Position numbers and translations under genes: made by a program. Below, one piece after another: positions 32,501 to 44,414 of a stretch of 64,000 bases of DNA. The DNA lies in assembly GCA_037176845.1 (NCBI GenBank), contig JAYKXP010000017.1, forward strand, positions 62,001-126,000. The letters run 5' to 3'. The stretch is from Paramarasmius palmivorus (lineage: Eukaryota > Basidiomycota > Agaricomycetes > Agaricales > Marasmiaceae). The notes below the pieces were generated by a model that saw only the letters and a program-made list of their open reading frames with translations, made no database searches and was not told where the DNA came from. Positions within the stretch are counted from its first letter, which is position 1. Each line of letters starts with the position of its first letter.

Positions 32501-35500
32501 TCAAATATCTTCGTCGTCTGATATATGTATTTCATCAGCATTCGCGTTCGCGCCTACTGCCGCTGCGTCGTCCTTCTCTGCTGGCGGGTGCAAAGCGGTC
32601 TTCGTAGCTGCAACAAACGCAGGTCCCCCACCTGCTGCCTTCTCAGCAGCAGCCATTGCATCCGGTGCCTCCGTGATATCAGCATCCTTTCCTCCCTCAA
32701 CTCCGTTCTTAGCGGCGATGGTCTGGGCTGCAAGATAATGGGCCTCGGTGTTGAATTGCGCCTGTACGCTTCGCTTGATACGAAGCATTTCTCGGAAAGT
32801 GTCTTCCGACCCAGTCTCAATCTCAAAGTCATTCCATTCTTTCCAGAACTTCTGATTGACTCGAGGATCGCAGAATTGAGATGCATGAGCGTATATGGCA
32901 CGTGCACGGTCAATTTCACCAAGTTTGCGTTCCAGAGCGGCGAACCGTAGACACATCTCGGCAGTTTGGCGGTCGGGAAGGACTACCATTATCGTTAGAA
33001 CGGAATGTCAAATAAGGGGCCGGTACGCACCTTCCAGAGCACGCTCGTAAATAGGACGAGTCGCGGGCAGACCGAAATTTGCGGTTGCTTTTGCGATATA
33101 TATCGTGAACATCTAGCGAATATTAGTCAAGCTATAACAACAACCTATTGGTTGAGATGGTACTCACCTCAAACTTGTCTTCATCGGCAACCACTTGAGC
33201 TCCACGTTCGTATATAGACATGGCACGTTTGATAAGACCATGATCTTCCTCAAATTTGCCATACATCAGGAAAATAGGTTTGCAAGATTTGGCAGGACAC
33301 TTTTCTAATGCCTGTTCGAAAAGGTCTCTTGTACGTTCAATCTTGGTACCGCCCTGCAGCGTATGTTTTGTCAGTAAAACATTCAACGAAGAAAGCTATA
33401 CTCACGTAGCGCTTGACGAACTTCGACAGATAGATGTTCCATATTTCGAAGGACACAGGGAAAGTGAAGAGCTCGACACCTCGTTCGTAGACCTAAGTAG
33501 CTATACATGAGCCAAGAGTATCATCGATAATAACAGAAACGGCACACCTTGAAACTCTCTTCGAAGTACTCGTTATCCTCGAGGAAAGCGGCATAGTTGA
33601 CGATGATCTGGGCATTGGCAATTCTCAGCTCTAGAATCTTGTCGTAAACTTGCTTTGCTGTCTCCACTGTGCCTATCGACTCCTCAAGGTCGACGTAGAA
33701 GGACCAGAGTTTTAACGATTTGAAAAGTCGAGTTTGTGCAGACAGGGACTAGGCGGAACCGTCAGGCAATTCACATATAAAATCAAAAGAACATACATGA
33801 TCGTGATAGTTTATCTTGGAGTTTTTGGGAATCGCCGCGGCCCTTTGCATGACTCGAATGGCTTCATCGTAGTTTCTGAAGTACAGTGAGGTAGATCCTT
33901 AAACGGTGCTGAAGGAATGACTCACTCGTGTCTGAGCTCCAGCTCTGCCCATTCGCACCAAATTTCCGCTAAATCCTCCACTGCTTTGAAGTTAACCTTG
34001 GTGGCTTTCTCGAGAATTTTGCGCGCGCTTTCAAGGTCCTCCTCAGCCTGTCCTGTAGTACCACCTTCCTCGTAGAACTTGGCAAAGTTGATGTATAACC
34101 GGTGGAGATTGGCCGTCGCCTTTCTAGGTACGATGGTTTCTAGTGCTTGAGTGTAAGTTTCGGCCACTTTCTTGTCGTCTGTCCCCCATAAAGCGACTCT
34201 CTTCTCCCACTCCTGAACATCGTTTGGATTCCGTCTGATCAAGACATCATTGACCAAGAACGGCCGTCGGTCCATCAATTCTTCGAACTCCTTCATGCGA
34301 ACATCAAGCTCCTTCTCCGTCTCTGCTGCGTCTTCTTCATCCTCCTCGTCTGCGAGGCTTTCCATCATAGCACTGATAAGAGACTCTGAGAATTCTGCAT
34401 AAGCATCGAATATCTGCGTAAAGTCGCGTATCGTCAGAACACTGGCAAGACCTTTCTCGAAGGTCTCTTTGGCACGGTCAAACTCTCCGCGTTTGATCCA
34501 GTACGTTGCCAACCCTGTCCAAAGGCGCCCAGCTTGATCCTTATAGACGGCAAAGCCATCCTTGTCTATTATCCTTTCGATGTTCAATTTGCGCGAACTC
34601 AGCGGATCCTCGTCCTCGTCATACGGAGGTAGAGCTTTGCCATCTGAGTCAACGGCGACAGGAGGTCCAGCCATACGAATGAGTTTACCATCGACAGATG
34701 CGGGCCCCTCGTCGGCTTGCTTGTTAGCCTCCTTCTCTTCCTCTTCCTTGGCAGCAGCTTTGTGTGACTCGATAGTCTCCTCCACATCCAAGCCAACGTC
34801 ATCGGAGAACTTTTCTACCACGTCGATCCAGTCACCCAATAGCTGGTACGGACTCTTGCCCTCTGGACTGGTGTACTCTCCTCGAGCAGCTTTTCGGGCG
34901 AGCGACAAGAGCAATTTGGCCGCTTCCAATGCACGAGGCTCGCCACTTGGTGGTGCAAGGAGAAGATTTGTGTAGTGTTCGGTGATACTTGGGTCGACGG
35001 CAATGTAACGACGAAACACGGCTACCATTGTTGCACCACCTTGAGATTCGGCCCACACAAGGTATCGCGCCCATATTCGCGAATGAAGGGAAGGTGGAAG
35101 TGTTCGCAATGCTCGGTCAAAGGTTCTCCGCGCATGTGTATGACTAAGAATCGAAGGGCATTTTGGGTGAAAAAATATGGAAGAGTACATCAACCATAAA
35201 CGTGGTAGCTATGCGTGTAGTCAGAATCAGTTCTTCTTGCCATAATTCGCGAGCGCGTACCTTTGGTAACCACATTAGAGCTCTCTCGAAGACCGACACC
35301 AACGCTTTCCACTCCTCCCAACCAACTATAGGATGTAAACCCCCTTCCCATTGCTCGATATCCTCTTTCTCGTCCTCCAATGCTTCTTTCATCTCTGGAA
35401 ACTTCTTCCTACCCCCGGCTCTCTTTTTCACCACTTGTTTTCCCATAACAAATGACATACGCATCGTTAGGTAAGACTTCCATAGCTTGAATGAGTTTGG

Positions 35501-35833
35501 GAATTGAACCAACGCGGATTCGTAGAGGTACGTCAATCGTTGGAGAGAGATACGCGCGTGAGGCGTTGCGAGGGGACCAAGGAGAGTAGCAACTTCTTCA
35601 GGAAGATCTGAAGTTTCATCTCTGCTTTGAAACGTATATGCTTCTCTTGCAGCATGAATTGCAGTCCACCACGCACGAAAAGACTGAGGATTTCGGAGTA
35701 AATCCTCTTCCCGGTGCAAGTCTTTTGGTGTAATGAGATTTGGGGTAGTTTTTGGGTGAGGAATGGGGTTCGTGAGAGGGAGGATTGACTGGAGTTCATC
35801 CAGCGACGGTCGTTTTTCTGCTACGGATGGCAT
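32501..35833 (-). CDS. syf1: Pre-mRNA-splicing factor Syf1 (HAT-repeat, NineTeen complex)
   Basis: Syf1 (human XAB2) is a curved HAT/TPR-repeat scaffold of the Prp19-associated complex. The start at 35833 gives MPSVAEKRPSLDELQSILPL, then DLHREEDLLRNPQSFRAWW, FPNSFKLWKSYLTMRM and WEEWKALVSVFERALMWLPK. ARRTFDRALRTLPPSLHSRI with WARYLVWAESQGG, LWTGLATYWIKRGEFDRAKE and VNDVLIRRNPNDVQEWEKRV are characteristic Syf1 segments. Later repeats (AKQVYDKI-type, ARAIYAHASQFCDPRVNQ, FWKEWNDFEIETGSEDTF) lead to an Ala-rich tail ending EIHISDDEDI. About ten short introns divide it; the largest exon is ~33930-35150. It is convergent with the WD40 gene (75 bp) and divergent from the GGTase alpha gene (69 bp). 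Confidence 0.93.
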
Positions 35834-35902
35834 AGTGGGCGTCGGCGTCGAGAGCAACCGCGACAAAGTTCAAATTCCCACGCAACTTGAACCTCAACAG
35901 TC

Positions 35903-37212
35903 ATGGTGGGTGTGCTCTTCACTTTCTTTTCCTCAGCTGCTAAATCTTGAGCGAAGCATGGAGTCAAACGTGTTCGACAATCTCAAGAAGTATCCGAAGC
36001 AAGGAAGAAGAGAGAACAAGCAAAGATCACTGAATATCTGATCCTCGCTGAAGATGTCCTCACACGAGTTCGTACGAGCTTTGTGATGCTTTAGTCCCAC
36101 GTTTCATTCTTGCTATTGCAGAAGAAGAACAAGGACTACTCGAAAGAGGCTTTGGGTTTGACAACTCGTCTCCTCGAGGAGAATGTAGAGTTCTACACCA
36201 TATGGAACTATCGTAGGACCATCCTCCTTGATGGCATCTTCCCCTCAAGTACACCAGCGGAGATCAACGAAATACTTCTCGAAGATCTATCCATGACCAC
36301 AGCTTTCCTAAAGATGCACCCCAAAATCTACTGGATTTGGAATCACCGTCGATGGTGTCTACAGAACTTACCAGATGGTCCGGGAGAATCTGGTGACGAT
36401 CTAATTGGGTGGAGAAAAGCTAGTTGGAATAAGGAGCTGTCTGTCGTTGAGAAGATGCTTGAAGCCGATGCTCGAAACTGTATGTCCTCCTATCAAATTC
36501 TTATGCCCGCATCCGACCTTCTCTAGTCCATGCATGGGGCTATCGAAGATATATCCTGGCAAGTATGCCCATTCCCAGGCCCGAAACATCCGAGCTAGCC
36601 TATACGACCAAGAAGATCGAATCCAGTTTCTCCAATTTCAGTGCATGGCATCAACGCTCCAAAGTACTTTCTTCACTATGGGCCAAAGGAACACTCGACG
36701 AAGAACAATCGAAGGAGACAGGTAAGGCGGTGGTAGTGTCATCCCAAAGCTCGACCTGATTCTTACCACTGCTTCGCAAGAGTATGACTTGGTCAAGAAT
36801 GCAATCTTCACGGATCCCGGTGACCAGAGCGCGTGGATATACCACCGATGGCTGGTTGGAACAGGAAAGGACAAAGAGCTGCTTAAACGAGAGATAGCGG
36901 TGATTCAGGAACTTCTCAATGAACAGCCGGACAGTAAATGTGGGTGAGCCAGTGCCATTTTGATGCTCTTCTAAGCCTTCTCCATAGGGTGCATGGACTC
37001 CTTGGTTCATTACAAGCGTCTGCTATTACCGGCCGTGCCTCCTGAGGAGAAAGAATCATTGATCTCTGATTGTGTTCGCCTTTTAGCCGAGCTTCGTGCG
37101 ACAGATCCAGGAAGACGGCGAAGATACGATGAAATAGGTGTGTAGTCCCACACCATGCCACTAATTCGCTGATACTGATGCTGATGGGATAGAATGCGAA
37201 CTCACACAATGA
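35903..37212 (+). CDS. bet4: Rab geranylgeranyltransferase alpha subunit, 331 aa
   Basis: Forms the type II GGTase heterodimer that prenylates Rab GTPases. The family start MHGVKR is recovered only if exon 1 is just the ATG (35903-35905), followed by a 51-nt intron. Exons 35957-36067, 36122-36479, 36527-36721, 36781-36939, 36988-37137 and 37193-37212 then close to 332 codons. PFTA repeats are visible: [64 protein letters not shown] and [12 protein letters not shown]. If the last intron is not removed, the protein stops at 37145 with four fewer residues. No Ig-like or leucine-rich domain is attached, as in other fungi. Function is from the family; splice ends are well supported by frame. Confidence 0.92.
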
Positions 37213-38615
37213 TGTATATTTTAGTGTTAACGACAATAAATGCAGCATGCTAACGATATCGGATCCTCCATCGGCACGCAAGCGATCTTCAAGGTCGTTC
37301 AGTCTGAATTTGATTATTGTCATTTTCCCATAGAGTCTGATGCTTATAGATTCAGAACATAGAATACAGAGCGAATTTACAGGACACAGGACAATGAAGA
37401 TTGTGTGAAGGCTTGGGGAATGCGTTTAGCACTTGCATTCGCCGGGCTTGCAGGCGCAGCTGGAAGAAAGGTTGTGATGGTCAGCATCGATGGCTCAAGG
37501 GCGGGACAGGTCGACTCACTTGGCACCACAACCACAGCTGGTGCTGCCACAGCCAGCTTGGGAGACAGGGGTCTGAACGGTCTGTAATGAGGATGTGGTC
37601 AGTGATAGGACAGGCAACGATGAGCTAGTGAACCCACAGTCAACATGATTAATCGATGGATGTGAGTGATTTGCTCTGACGAACTGACACCCATTTGACC
37701 ACCTTTTATACCACAGATATTTAGGTGTGTTTATAGCATCTAGAATATTCGTCCTCGGGACGCTCCTTTCTGATTTCCATCGATGGAGATATTGCTCTCG
37801 TATCTCAACTCTCGGCGGTTAGCAAAATATTGATCCCCACATTGCTTCCACGCAGGTTACCGGGAACCGCGGCATCCTTAAGCCCTTTCAAGTTCCACTA
37901 CTGATGAGATAGCAACAGGCAGTAACTTGTAGGAGAGCAGGCCTTCCTGGCCGCCTTAGGACACCTGAGGTGCATGCTTTGGGTGCGATAATCGCATCGC
38001 CTATAATCTTCACACTTACTCTCTAGGATCAGGCACGTTTCATTTACCTTGGTCTATTGACATTGTGGTCCATGGGATCCCGGGCTCCCACCTCTAACAA
38101 CATCCTTGCACCGGCATTGTAGACAGCTGCTCTTGAGAACAGCCGAGCCATGCCATTCCTGTTCTAGTTTCATCACAGTACTGCAGTGGCGTGTATAGTG
38201 TCATGCCCCTTTTGTTACCTCACTTTGCTGCTCCAAATCGAAATGGACAGGATACAAAAAAGGGTTTCTTCTAACAACATGACAATAGTCCAATCGCTAA
38301 GGTGCATCGGATCGTGGGCTTTAACCAAGATTCTGATAAGTGTTGACAATCTGCGAGTGTGTAATGCGCAATTCAACGGGCTATGGAACTTTGAGAAAGT
38401 CAGCTATTATGTACTTCCGCATTTACGAATCACTTGCTATCGATTCTGATCCATACATACATAGACTTGACGCAAATTGCTTGCAGTGAACTTAGAATCA
38501 CATCATGAACGCTGAAACAGGAACAGCGAACATCTGTGTTTGAGCCCAGTGGCCCAGTGGGCGCTCGCTAAGGTCGCGTCGAGCGCCAATTGGGTGCTTT
38601 CTACCACCCACGTTC
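37213..38615. other. Intergenic 1.4 kb, one doubtful short frame
   Basis: No recognisable gene. A 55-codon frame at 37420-37587 starts MRLALAFAGLAGAAGRKVVM, which looks like a signal peptide, but it ends after a Gly/Thr-rich stretch with no match to a family. The stretch 37700-38500 shows only short frames on both strands. It may hold the promoter of the dynactin gene and gene debris. Confidence 0.4.
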
Positions 38616-40530
38616 ATGGCCCCCAATATTCTGTATCATTGTCCATGCTTGTCGACCTCACCAGTACCTCCTCCTCCTCATTTACCTTCTTCATCTTACA
38701 GTTTTCACCCTCTACATACCCTCTTTTTCTGCGAAGAATGCGACGCGGTCAGATGCAATCGCTGCGTGTCAGTCGAAGTCAGTGGCTACTATTGTCCAAA
38801 CTGCTTGTTCGAGGTCCCCAGCGCTAGTGTCAGAGCAGAGAAGAACAGGTTCGGCATGATTTTGTATTTCAATCTTATCAGTACTCATAGGCTTTGAGAT
38901 AGGTGTGCTCGGAATTGTTTCATGTGCCCAAATTGCAGAAACACACTATCAGTGGTGCCCTCGGACCCACCTGATCCTGGAGATGGCAGACTCATGGTTC
39001 CAATAAGTGCCATCGGAGAGCCACCGTTTCTTCTTTACTGTAACCACTGTCGCTGGGACTCTGCAGAAGTGGGGATAACATTCGAGAAGCCGACTGGTCT
39101 CGCAGGTGCGTTCTGCTCGCCCCTTGTATATCATTTTACTACTAATAATCCAATAAAGCCCAATTGCAAAAATTCGAAGACTCTGCGCCAGATTCCCTGG
39201 AGTTTGATCGTCTGAAGGAGCATTTTGAACCTATCATACGTGCATCATCACTTTCTTCTTCTTCTGCCGCTCCGAGTTCAGCAGCTCACTCACATCATGT
39301 TCATTCGAATTCCATCACAGCAGCCGCTTCAGCCGCCCTAGCGCGGGATATACCAGGCGTAGGCAAATATACCCCTCTTACGCGAAGTCAAAGAGGCAAA
39401 GACAAGTCCGTGAACAAGGATGAAATGCCGCCATACAAGAGTAGACTCGATATAGCAACTGCCAGTAAACACGGATCTGGTGGTGGGGAGTTGGACGTGG
39501 AGTTGATGAGGAAGCTAGAAGACGTGTCTGAGATTGCGACTCTTGAGCAACGGTGGAACTCCAGTTGGACAACTTCATTAGAGACTGGGTAATGACAACT
39601 TTCGAAATCGCCTTACTCTCCTCTCTCCTAATCACATCTTTCAACAGAGACCTTAAGCCCCTCCGGATACCTCTTCATTCTAAGCGCTCCAAACGCTGTC
39701 CCGCTTGCACCCACATTCTCATCAAACCCGAACAAAAAGCCCAATCAGTCCGCTACAAAATCAAGCTCGTAGCAGCTAGCTACCTGCCCGCTATCACCGT
39801 CGCACTCCCACATCGACAACAAGCTCTCACCGCAGAGGCCGCCAAACGAAGTTTAGCGAAATCTACAGCGGCTCCACCCGAGGAAAGTAGTGATGCGCGT
39901 GGTGAATTGCAGGCGGGGAAGACATATCCTTTCCATCTGGCTCTTTCAAACCCTCTGTATGATCCTATACAGGTCAGATTATCTGTACAGAGGATGCATG
40001 TGTCGGCGGTAACCTCATCTTCGGGTCACGATGGGCAAGAAAGAGCTCGTCGGCCTCCCTTTGCTATTTCACTACCGACTTCCTCGTTCACCATAGCTGC
40101 GTACGCAGAGGCTTGGGAGTATGACGATGATGATGACATGTTCGGGCTCGACGATGACGATGTTCTGGAAGCACGGCTTAGAGGCGAAAGAGAGGTGAAA
40201 CCCAAGCCCAAAACAGTCGGTATACTGGAAAAGAAGGGTAATACCACAATCGTGGGTGGCGAAGTGGTGATTGGAAAGGAAGCTAGGGGGAACATAAAGG
40301 TGAGCGCCTACGTTATCACAATGATATACGTCTAATTCAGCGCTACCTTGCAGTTCAACATGCTAGTCTCTTATACCTATCGCTCAGATGATCCCGCACC
40401 CTCGGAGAGTAATATCACGGAATCGCCGACGAAAAGCTCCAAAGCAGAGATGAAGACATTTGCTTTCTACACAGTAGTCGATCTAGGTCCCATTGTACCA
40501 CGAGAGGAGCCCAGGCTAGATGATCTGTAG
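38616..40530 (+). CDS. Dynactin subunit 4 (p62), 564 aa
   Basis: Dynactin p62 sits at the pointed end of the Arp1 filament and helps cargo binding of dynein. Exons 38616-38848, 38903-39105, 39159-39588, 39648-40299 and 40354-40530 close to 565 codons. The zinc-binding N-terminus has FCEECDAVRCNRCVSVEV, GYYCPNCLFEVPS and RCARNCFMCPNCRNTL, with LLYCNHCRWDSAEVGITFEK further on. The middle has a Ser/Ala linker and helices (DVELMRKLEDVSEIATLEQR). The C-terminal beta domain holds RCPACTHILIKPEQKAQSVR, YKIKLVAASYLPAI and KTYPFHLALSNPLYDPIQVR. The cysteine pattern and RYKI(K/Q)LVA segment are diagnostic. The first exon start is the first ATG in frame. Confidence 0.88.
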
Positions 40531-40697
40531 CCTTCGACGTGCTTTAGTTTAGACGAATGATCACAGATGGCAGCTTGAGCGTTTCATGCAGTACGAGAAC
40601 CCGATAGTATTCGAGTGGCATCAAAACTCCGAGGGTACGAAGTCTTTACATGGTATACCCGCTATTCGGCCTAGATAACCTCCTTGGACTCCTTCAT

Positions 40698-41789
40698 TTA
40701 CAAATTGTAGCGACTCTTCAAGTGCCTCCACCAGTCACGGAGCATCTACAATGGCGTCAGAAAAAATCAAGCACCTAACAAAGAGCACTCACCCAGCCAT
40801 CGAAGTCGGTAATCACAGTGGAGCTACCGGCGTTCATGATGAAGTTGGTAACACCCGTAGGTGTCCAATCATAGAAATCTGTAGCCTAGTCAGACGATAG
40901 CGAAACGGCCATTAACAACGATCTTACCATCAAGAGCAAAGGTATGCCCCTGAAACGAGGTCAGCTAGCATTCATCATGGAGGATCACGGACTTACAATC
41001 TCATGCAGTAGAATGTGGATGCTATCTTGATTGATGGTGCCCATGAAGTATTCCTTTCCTATTCTTTGGCCCCAATCGCCACCGGCACCTCCGCTGAAGC
41101 CATCAGTAAGCCAGAGGCTGACATCTAGATAAAGAGAGTAAGCACGCTTCCCAGGCCAGTAAGCCACGACACCTACCGTAGTGGCGAGCAGCGCCAGCCT
41201 TGCAATTGCTATAGTTGTTATCCTGATGGAAGAATCGTCCACAGGCAGGGTCACATTCCGGAGCACCCTCAGAATCTCTGTTGGTGTAAACTTGGATGCC
41301 AGAAACATCGCCCTGAAGCTTGCTCGTATCCGATACGGCCCAACCTACGACATTGACATCGAGTGTCTGATAAGGCCAGCCGTCAAAGCCGTTGAGCCAA
41401 TCGTTCCATTTGTTGACCGAGCGTCGAAGTGCTGTCTGGACGTTGTCCCGATCGGCAGCGGAGACAGTCCCGGACGACTCCCAGCGCACACAGTAGTTGA
41501 CTTTACCGTTATTGGCAATGACTTGGTCGTATCCGTAGTTCTTGAAACCCAGGGGGTCGCTGTACGTCGACATCTCGTGCTGCCATACTTCGTCGAGCGG
41601 CGTGACGAGATTTGAGGGCGGGTTCCAGGTTGTCTGACGGCTCGAAAGCGAGACGGTGTGGTTGACGTAGGGATGCGCGTATTCAGGTGACTCCGTGAAA
41701 CTGCATGTCCTTGGAGCTACGTTGGGTGTAGGGCTGGCTAATGCCAAGCCAGCACCAAGTACGACAATCGCGACCGGGACGAAAACCAT
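40698..41789 (-). CDS. Secreted zinc-metallopeptidase-like protein (HEIGH motif)
   Basis: The start gives a signal peptide MVFVPVAIVVLGAGLALA, then a Ser/Thr/Pro segment. The conserved core begins TTWNPPSNLVTPLDEVWQHE and continues NYGYDQVIANNGKVNYCVRW, DVNVVGWAVSD and CDPACGRFFHQ. Splicing joins ...IHILLHEI to GHTFALDDFYDW across an intron (plus ~40945-40996), giving HEIGHTFALDD, a zincin-type HExxHxxxxxD pattern with Glu as general base. FIMNAG follows with a downstream Met, like a Met-turn. The end is MLRDWWRHLKSRYNL. Homologues in fungi are often labelled cellulose-binding family II proteins, from memory of annotations; I see no CBM. Secreted peptidase activity is inference from the motif. 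Confidence 0.7.
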
Positions 41790-42606
41790 GGTTTGAAGAG
41801 ACGTGAACTAGTAGCATACTTTTATACATCCAGCCCAGATTTTATGACGTTTGGTTGCGGAAAAATCACTTCGGTAATGTGAGTGGAAAAACCGTTGATT
41901 TGAGGGTATTTGAAGGGTCGCCGACCGTGTTGTTAGGGTAGCATGTGGCCTTTCGGTGAATCCTTGAAGAGTGGGTATGATGTTCACCCAACGAGACCTG
42001 TATTATTACGATGTGTAAAGCGAGTGCGAGAGGCGCAGAAACTGCCAGAAGTTGAGGATGCAAGAGACTAGGAAAATTAACGCTAGATGCTCGGTTCAAT
42101 CCTTGCCAATTATATTGAAAACCTGCAATCTGGGTAATCGTGCGGGTTTTCAGACAGCATAATGCCCACAGATGTCTGTAGAAGAGGTGAAGGCGGCCCG
42201 ACTTGAAAGTCCATGATCAACGTTCTGGAGAAGTACAATTCCCATCAAATCTGCTGACCACGGTTGACGTGTTGACGCGCCTCTTTCTTTCACCTCCATC
42301 ATTCGACCAACTCAAGCCAGAAGGCGCTGTGAGTGCTGCGCAAGCCCAATAACTTGGGGTAAACGGCTCTTTTCGGGCTGATAAGTGACGTGTAAATTGT
42401 TGGAACGTTGGCTTTTTGCACCTACACCACCTGGATCCCGGACGCCGCAAACCTCACTGAGCGTTTGGAGAATCTCCGACCGTTGACGCAAGCTCGTACT
42501 AAAGACAAAAGTATGCACAAACTCGGCCTTTTCGTTAGGTCTGGGCCCCACTGGATTGCAGAACTCAAAATCGACCATTCTTCAACTCTGTCTACGTACT
42601 AGCTCT
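41790..42606. other. Intergenic between metallopeptidase start and ACR3 end
   Basis: About 820 bp. Several short frames occur on both strands at 42217-42602, none with a recognisable family. Upstream of the peptidase ATG the sequence has a TATA-like TTTTATACATCC near 41819 (plus-strand reading; on the minus strand GTATAAAAG), at a suitable distance for its promoter. Confidence 0.45.
41817..41827 (-). promoter_or_regulatory. TATA box of the secreted metallopeptidase gene
   Basis: On the minus strand the sequence is GATGTATAAAAGTATGC, about 30 bp before the ATG region at 41789. A consensus TATAAAAG so close to a secreted-protein start points to a regulated, strong promoter. Confidence 0.5.
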
Positions 42607-44072
42607 CTAACAAGGGACATCATGGCCCCTTTCAAAAAATCTACCTCGAGCCCACAGTGCAACCCAAGTCAACAGCAAAAGCACCGGGACCTCAACTAGA
42701 GGGCCTATTGTAGCAGCAAGCGCCTGGTCGGATCCAACTCCAAATACGGCGATAGCTACGGCAATAGCAAGCTCCTAGTATTGAAAATAGAGGTAAGGAA
42801 CTCTCGTAACAGGTAATAGGATCAAACTCACGAAATTGTTACTTCCAGCAGTAAATGCCTGCACGACCGCCATATCATACTTGAACTTGAATTTGGCTGG
42901 GTCGACCCCCCTCCTTGCTTCACGGAGATGTAGACGATACACTAGGACGAACGCAGAAGTCCACATGATCGCAAAGTAGAGAATCATAGGGACGAAAACT
43001 CGGAAAACGGGCCCTGCGAAGTTCAAGGTCAGCACAACATCCATACTTCCGGCCCGTTCTAGTACTAAGCTCACCGAGATTGTGGACGATGTTTTTCCCT
43101 TGATAGGCGAACATAACGATGATGGTGTACAAAAGTCCGATCAGTGCAAGTGGTGAAAATGCTGGGAGAAACCTTCTGTCCAAGAACTCCTTGGAGAAGA
43201 GCAGCCATACGGTATACCGAGTGATTACACCTGCTACGAGCGGAATACCCAAATACTGCAATGAAGCTTTCAGTGAGTCCGGATAGTCTTATAGTAAAGA
43301 AAGGAAACACTAACAATGAGGACTGATATAGCAACATCTCCGTAGTTCAACTTTATTCTCCCTTCCGCCCCTCCGAATATGTTGACAAACAACACGGCCA
43401 ACGGAGAGTACAGTACGACCTGAAGGGCAGAGTTGATAACGACAAGGATGGCGCAGTACTCTTGATGTCCCCTAGCTAAACCGTTCCAAATCATGACCAT
43501 AGCAATGCATCTCGCTAGACCGACGAGAAGGAGGCCAGTACGGTACGTCGGGAGATCTGGGAGTGTTGCCCATGCTACACCGAGCATGATGAAGGGACCG
43601 ATGAGCCAGTTGAGAACAAGGGAGATGAAGATGTGCGTGTATGTGGCTCGGGAGGCAAAAAGAGATGGCAGGGTTTCATATTGTACCTTGGTCAAGGTCG
43701 GATACATCATGACAAGAAGCCCCAGTGCGATTGCTAGATTATATGCGGAGTCAGCTCGTGGTGCGAAAGGGAACTTGCCACAAACATACGGAAAGAGACG
43801 TTATGAAACTGTACGGTGTTGAAAGCTTCCTGTACCCCATTGACATAATTTCCCAGAATGACACCAATCACCATGCAGACGAGGATTATAGGTGTTAGAA
43901 GCCTATCAAGGACGCCGAGCTGGCTAACAAGATCTGAAGTTGAGCTGCAGTCAGTTTTTGGAATACCGAGAGGAAAAAAAAAACAGGGACTTTTTGGTTG
44001 AGTTTGCTGCTCAGGCTGCATGTTCAGGTTAGCTTGCTCTGTTTCTGGTGTGACTGCCTGTTTCTCTGCCAT
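42607..44072 (-). CDS. acr3: Arsenite permease ACR3 (BART superfamily)
   Basis: ACR3 exports arsenite across the plasma membrane using the proton gradient. The soluble N-terminus ([20 protein letters not shown]) is followed by [24 protein letters not shown] in two segments, and [20 protein letters not shown]. About ten membrane spans follow. Landmark blocks are [37 protein letters not shown] with the conserved catalytic Cys, [15 protein letters not shown] and [33 protein letters not shown] carries the conserved Glu. The C-terminus is [16 protein letters not shown]. Six or so introns were removed. No arsR-type regulator or arsenate reductase gene lies next to it in this window. Confidence 0.93.
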
Positions 44073-44414
44073 GATAGTGGTAGTATGAGGTGAAGAAGTT
44101 TTCTCTGAAGCTGGCAACTTAAGTATTGCCCCAGCATGACAGTTTTGATTTCGTTTTTTCAAGAAAAATTCCCTTTTTTGTAAAGCACCTCACCCGTCTC
44201 CGCGTATCTCCGAGTCCGCGCGTCGCGCCGTCGACTAAGCCCCAGTTACGCCTACTTAGCTTGTACTCGTGGATCTTCAAATAAACTAGTTGATATTTGG
44301 TTTAACTCGACTACCTGACGGTAATGGTACATCTAATACGTCGACATCATTTCCATTCTATTTAACAAGAACTCACACACTGTATTTATCTATCTATCTG
44401 TCACTGCAGTACGG
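44073..44414. other. Intergenic, ACR3 promoter side and SET gene 3' end
   Basis: About 340 bp with a few short inverted C/G stretches (CGCGCGTCGCGCCGTCG near 44217). No gene. It holds the ACR3 5' flank; no factor site can be named. Confidence 0.4.

Noticed and set aside
37420..37587. Possible small secreted peptide
   Set aside because: Only the first 20 residues look like a signal peptide; the rest has no cysteine pattern or family match, so it was not listed as a gene.
40698..41789. Cellulose-binding protein assignment
   Set aside because: I see no CBM-like aromatic or cysteine pattern; the HEIGH motif is the stronger signal.
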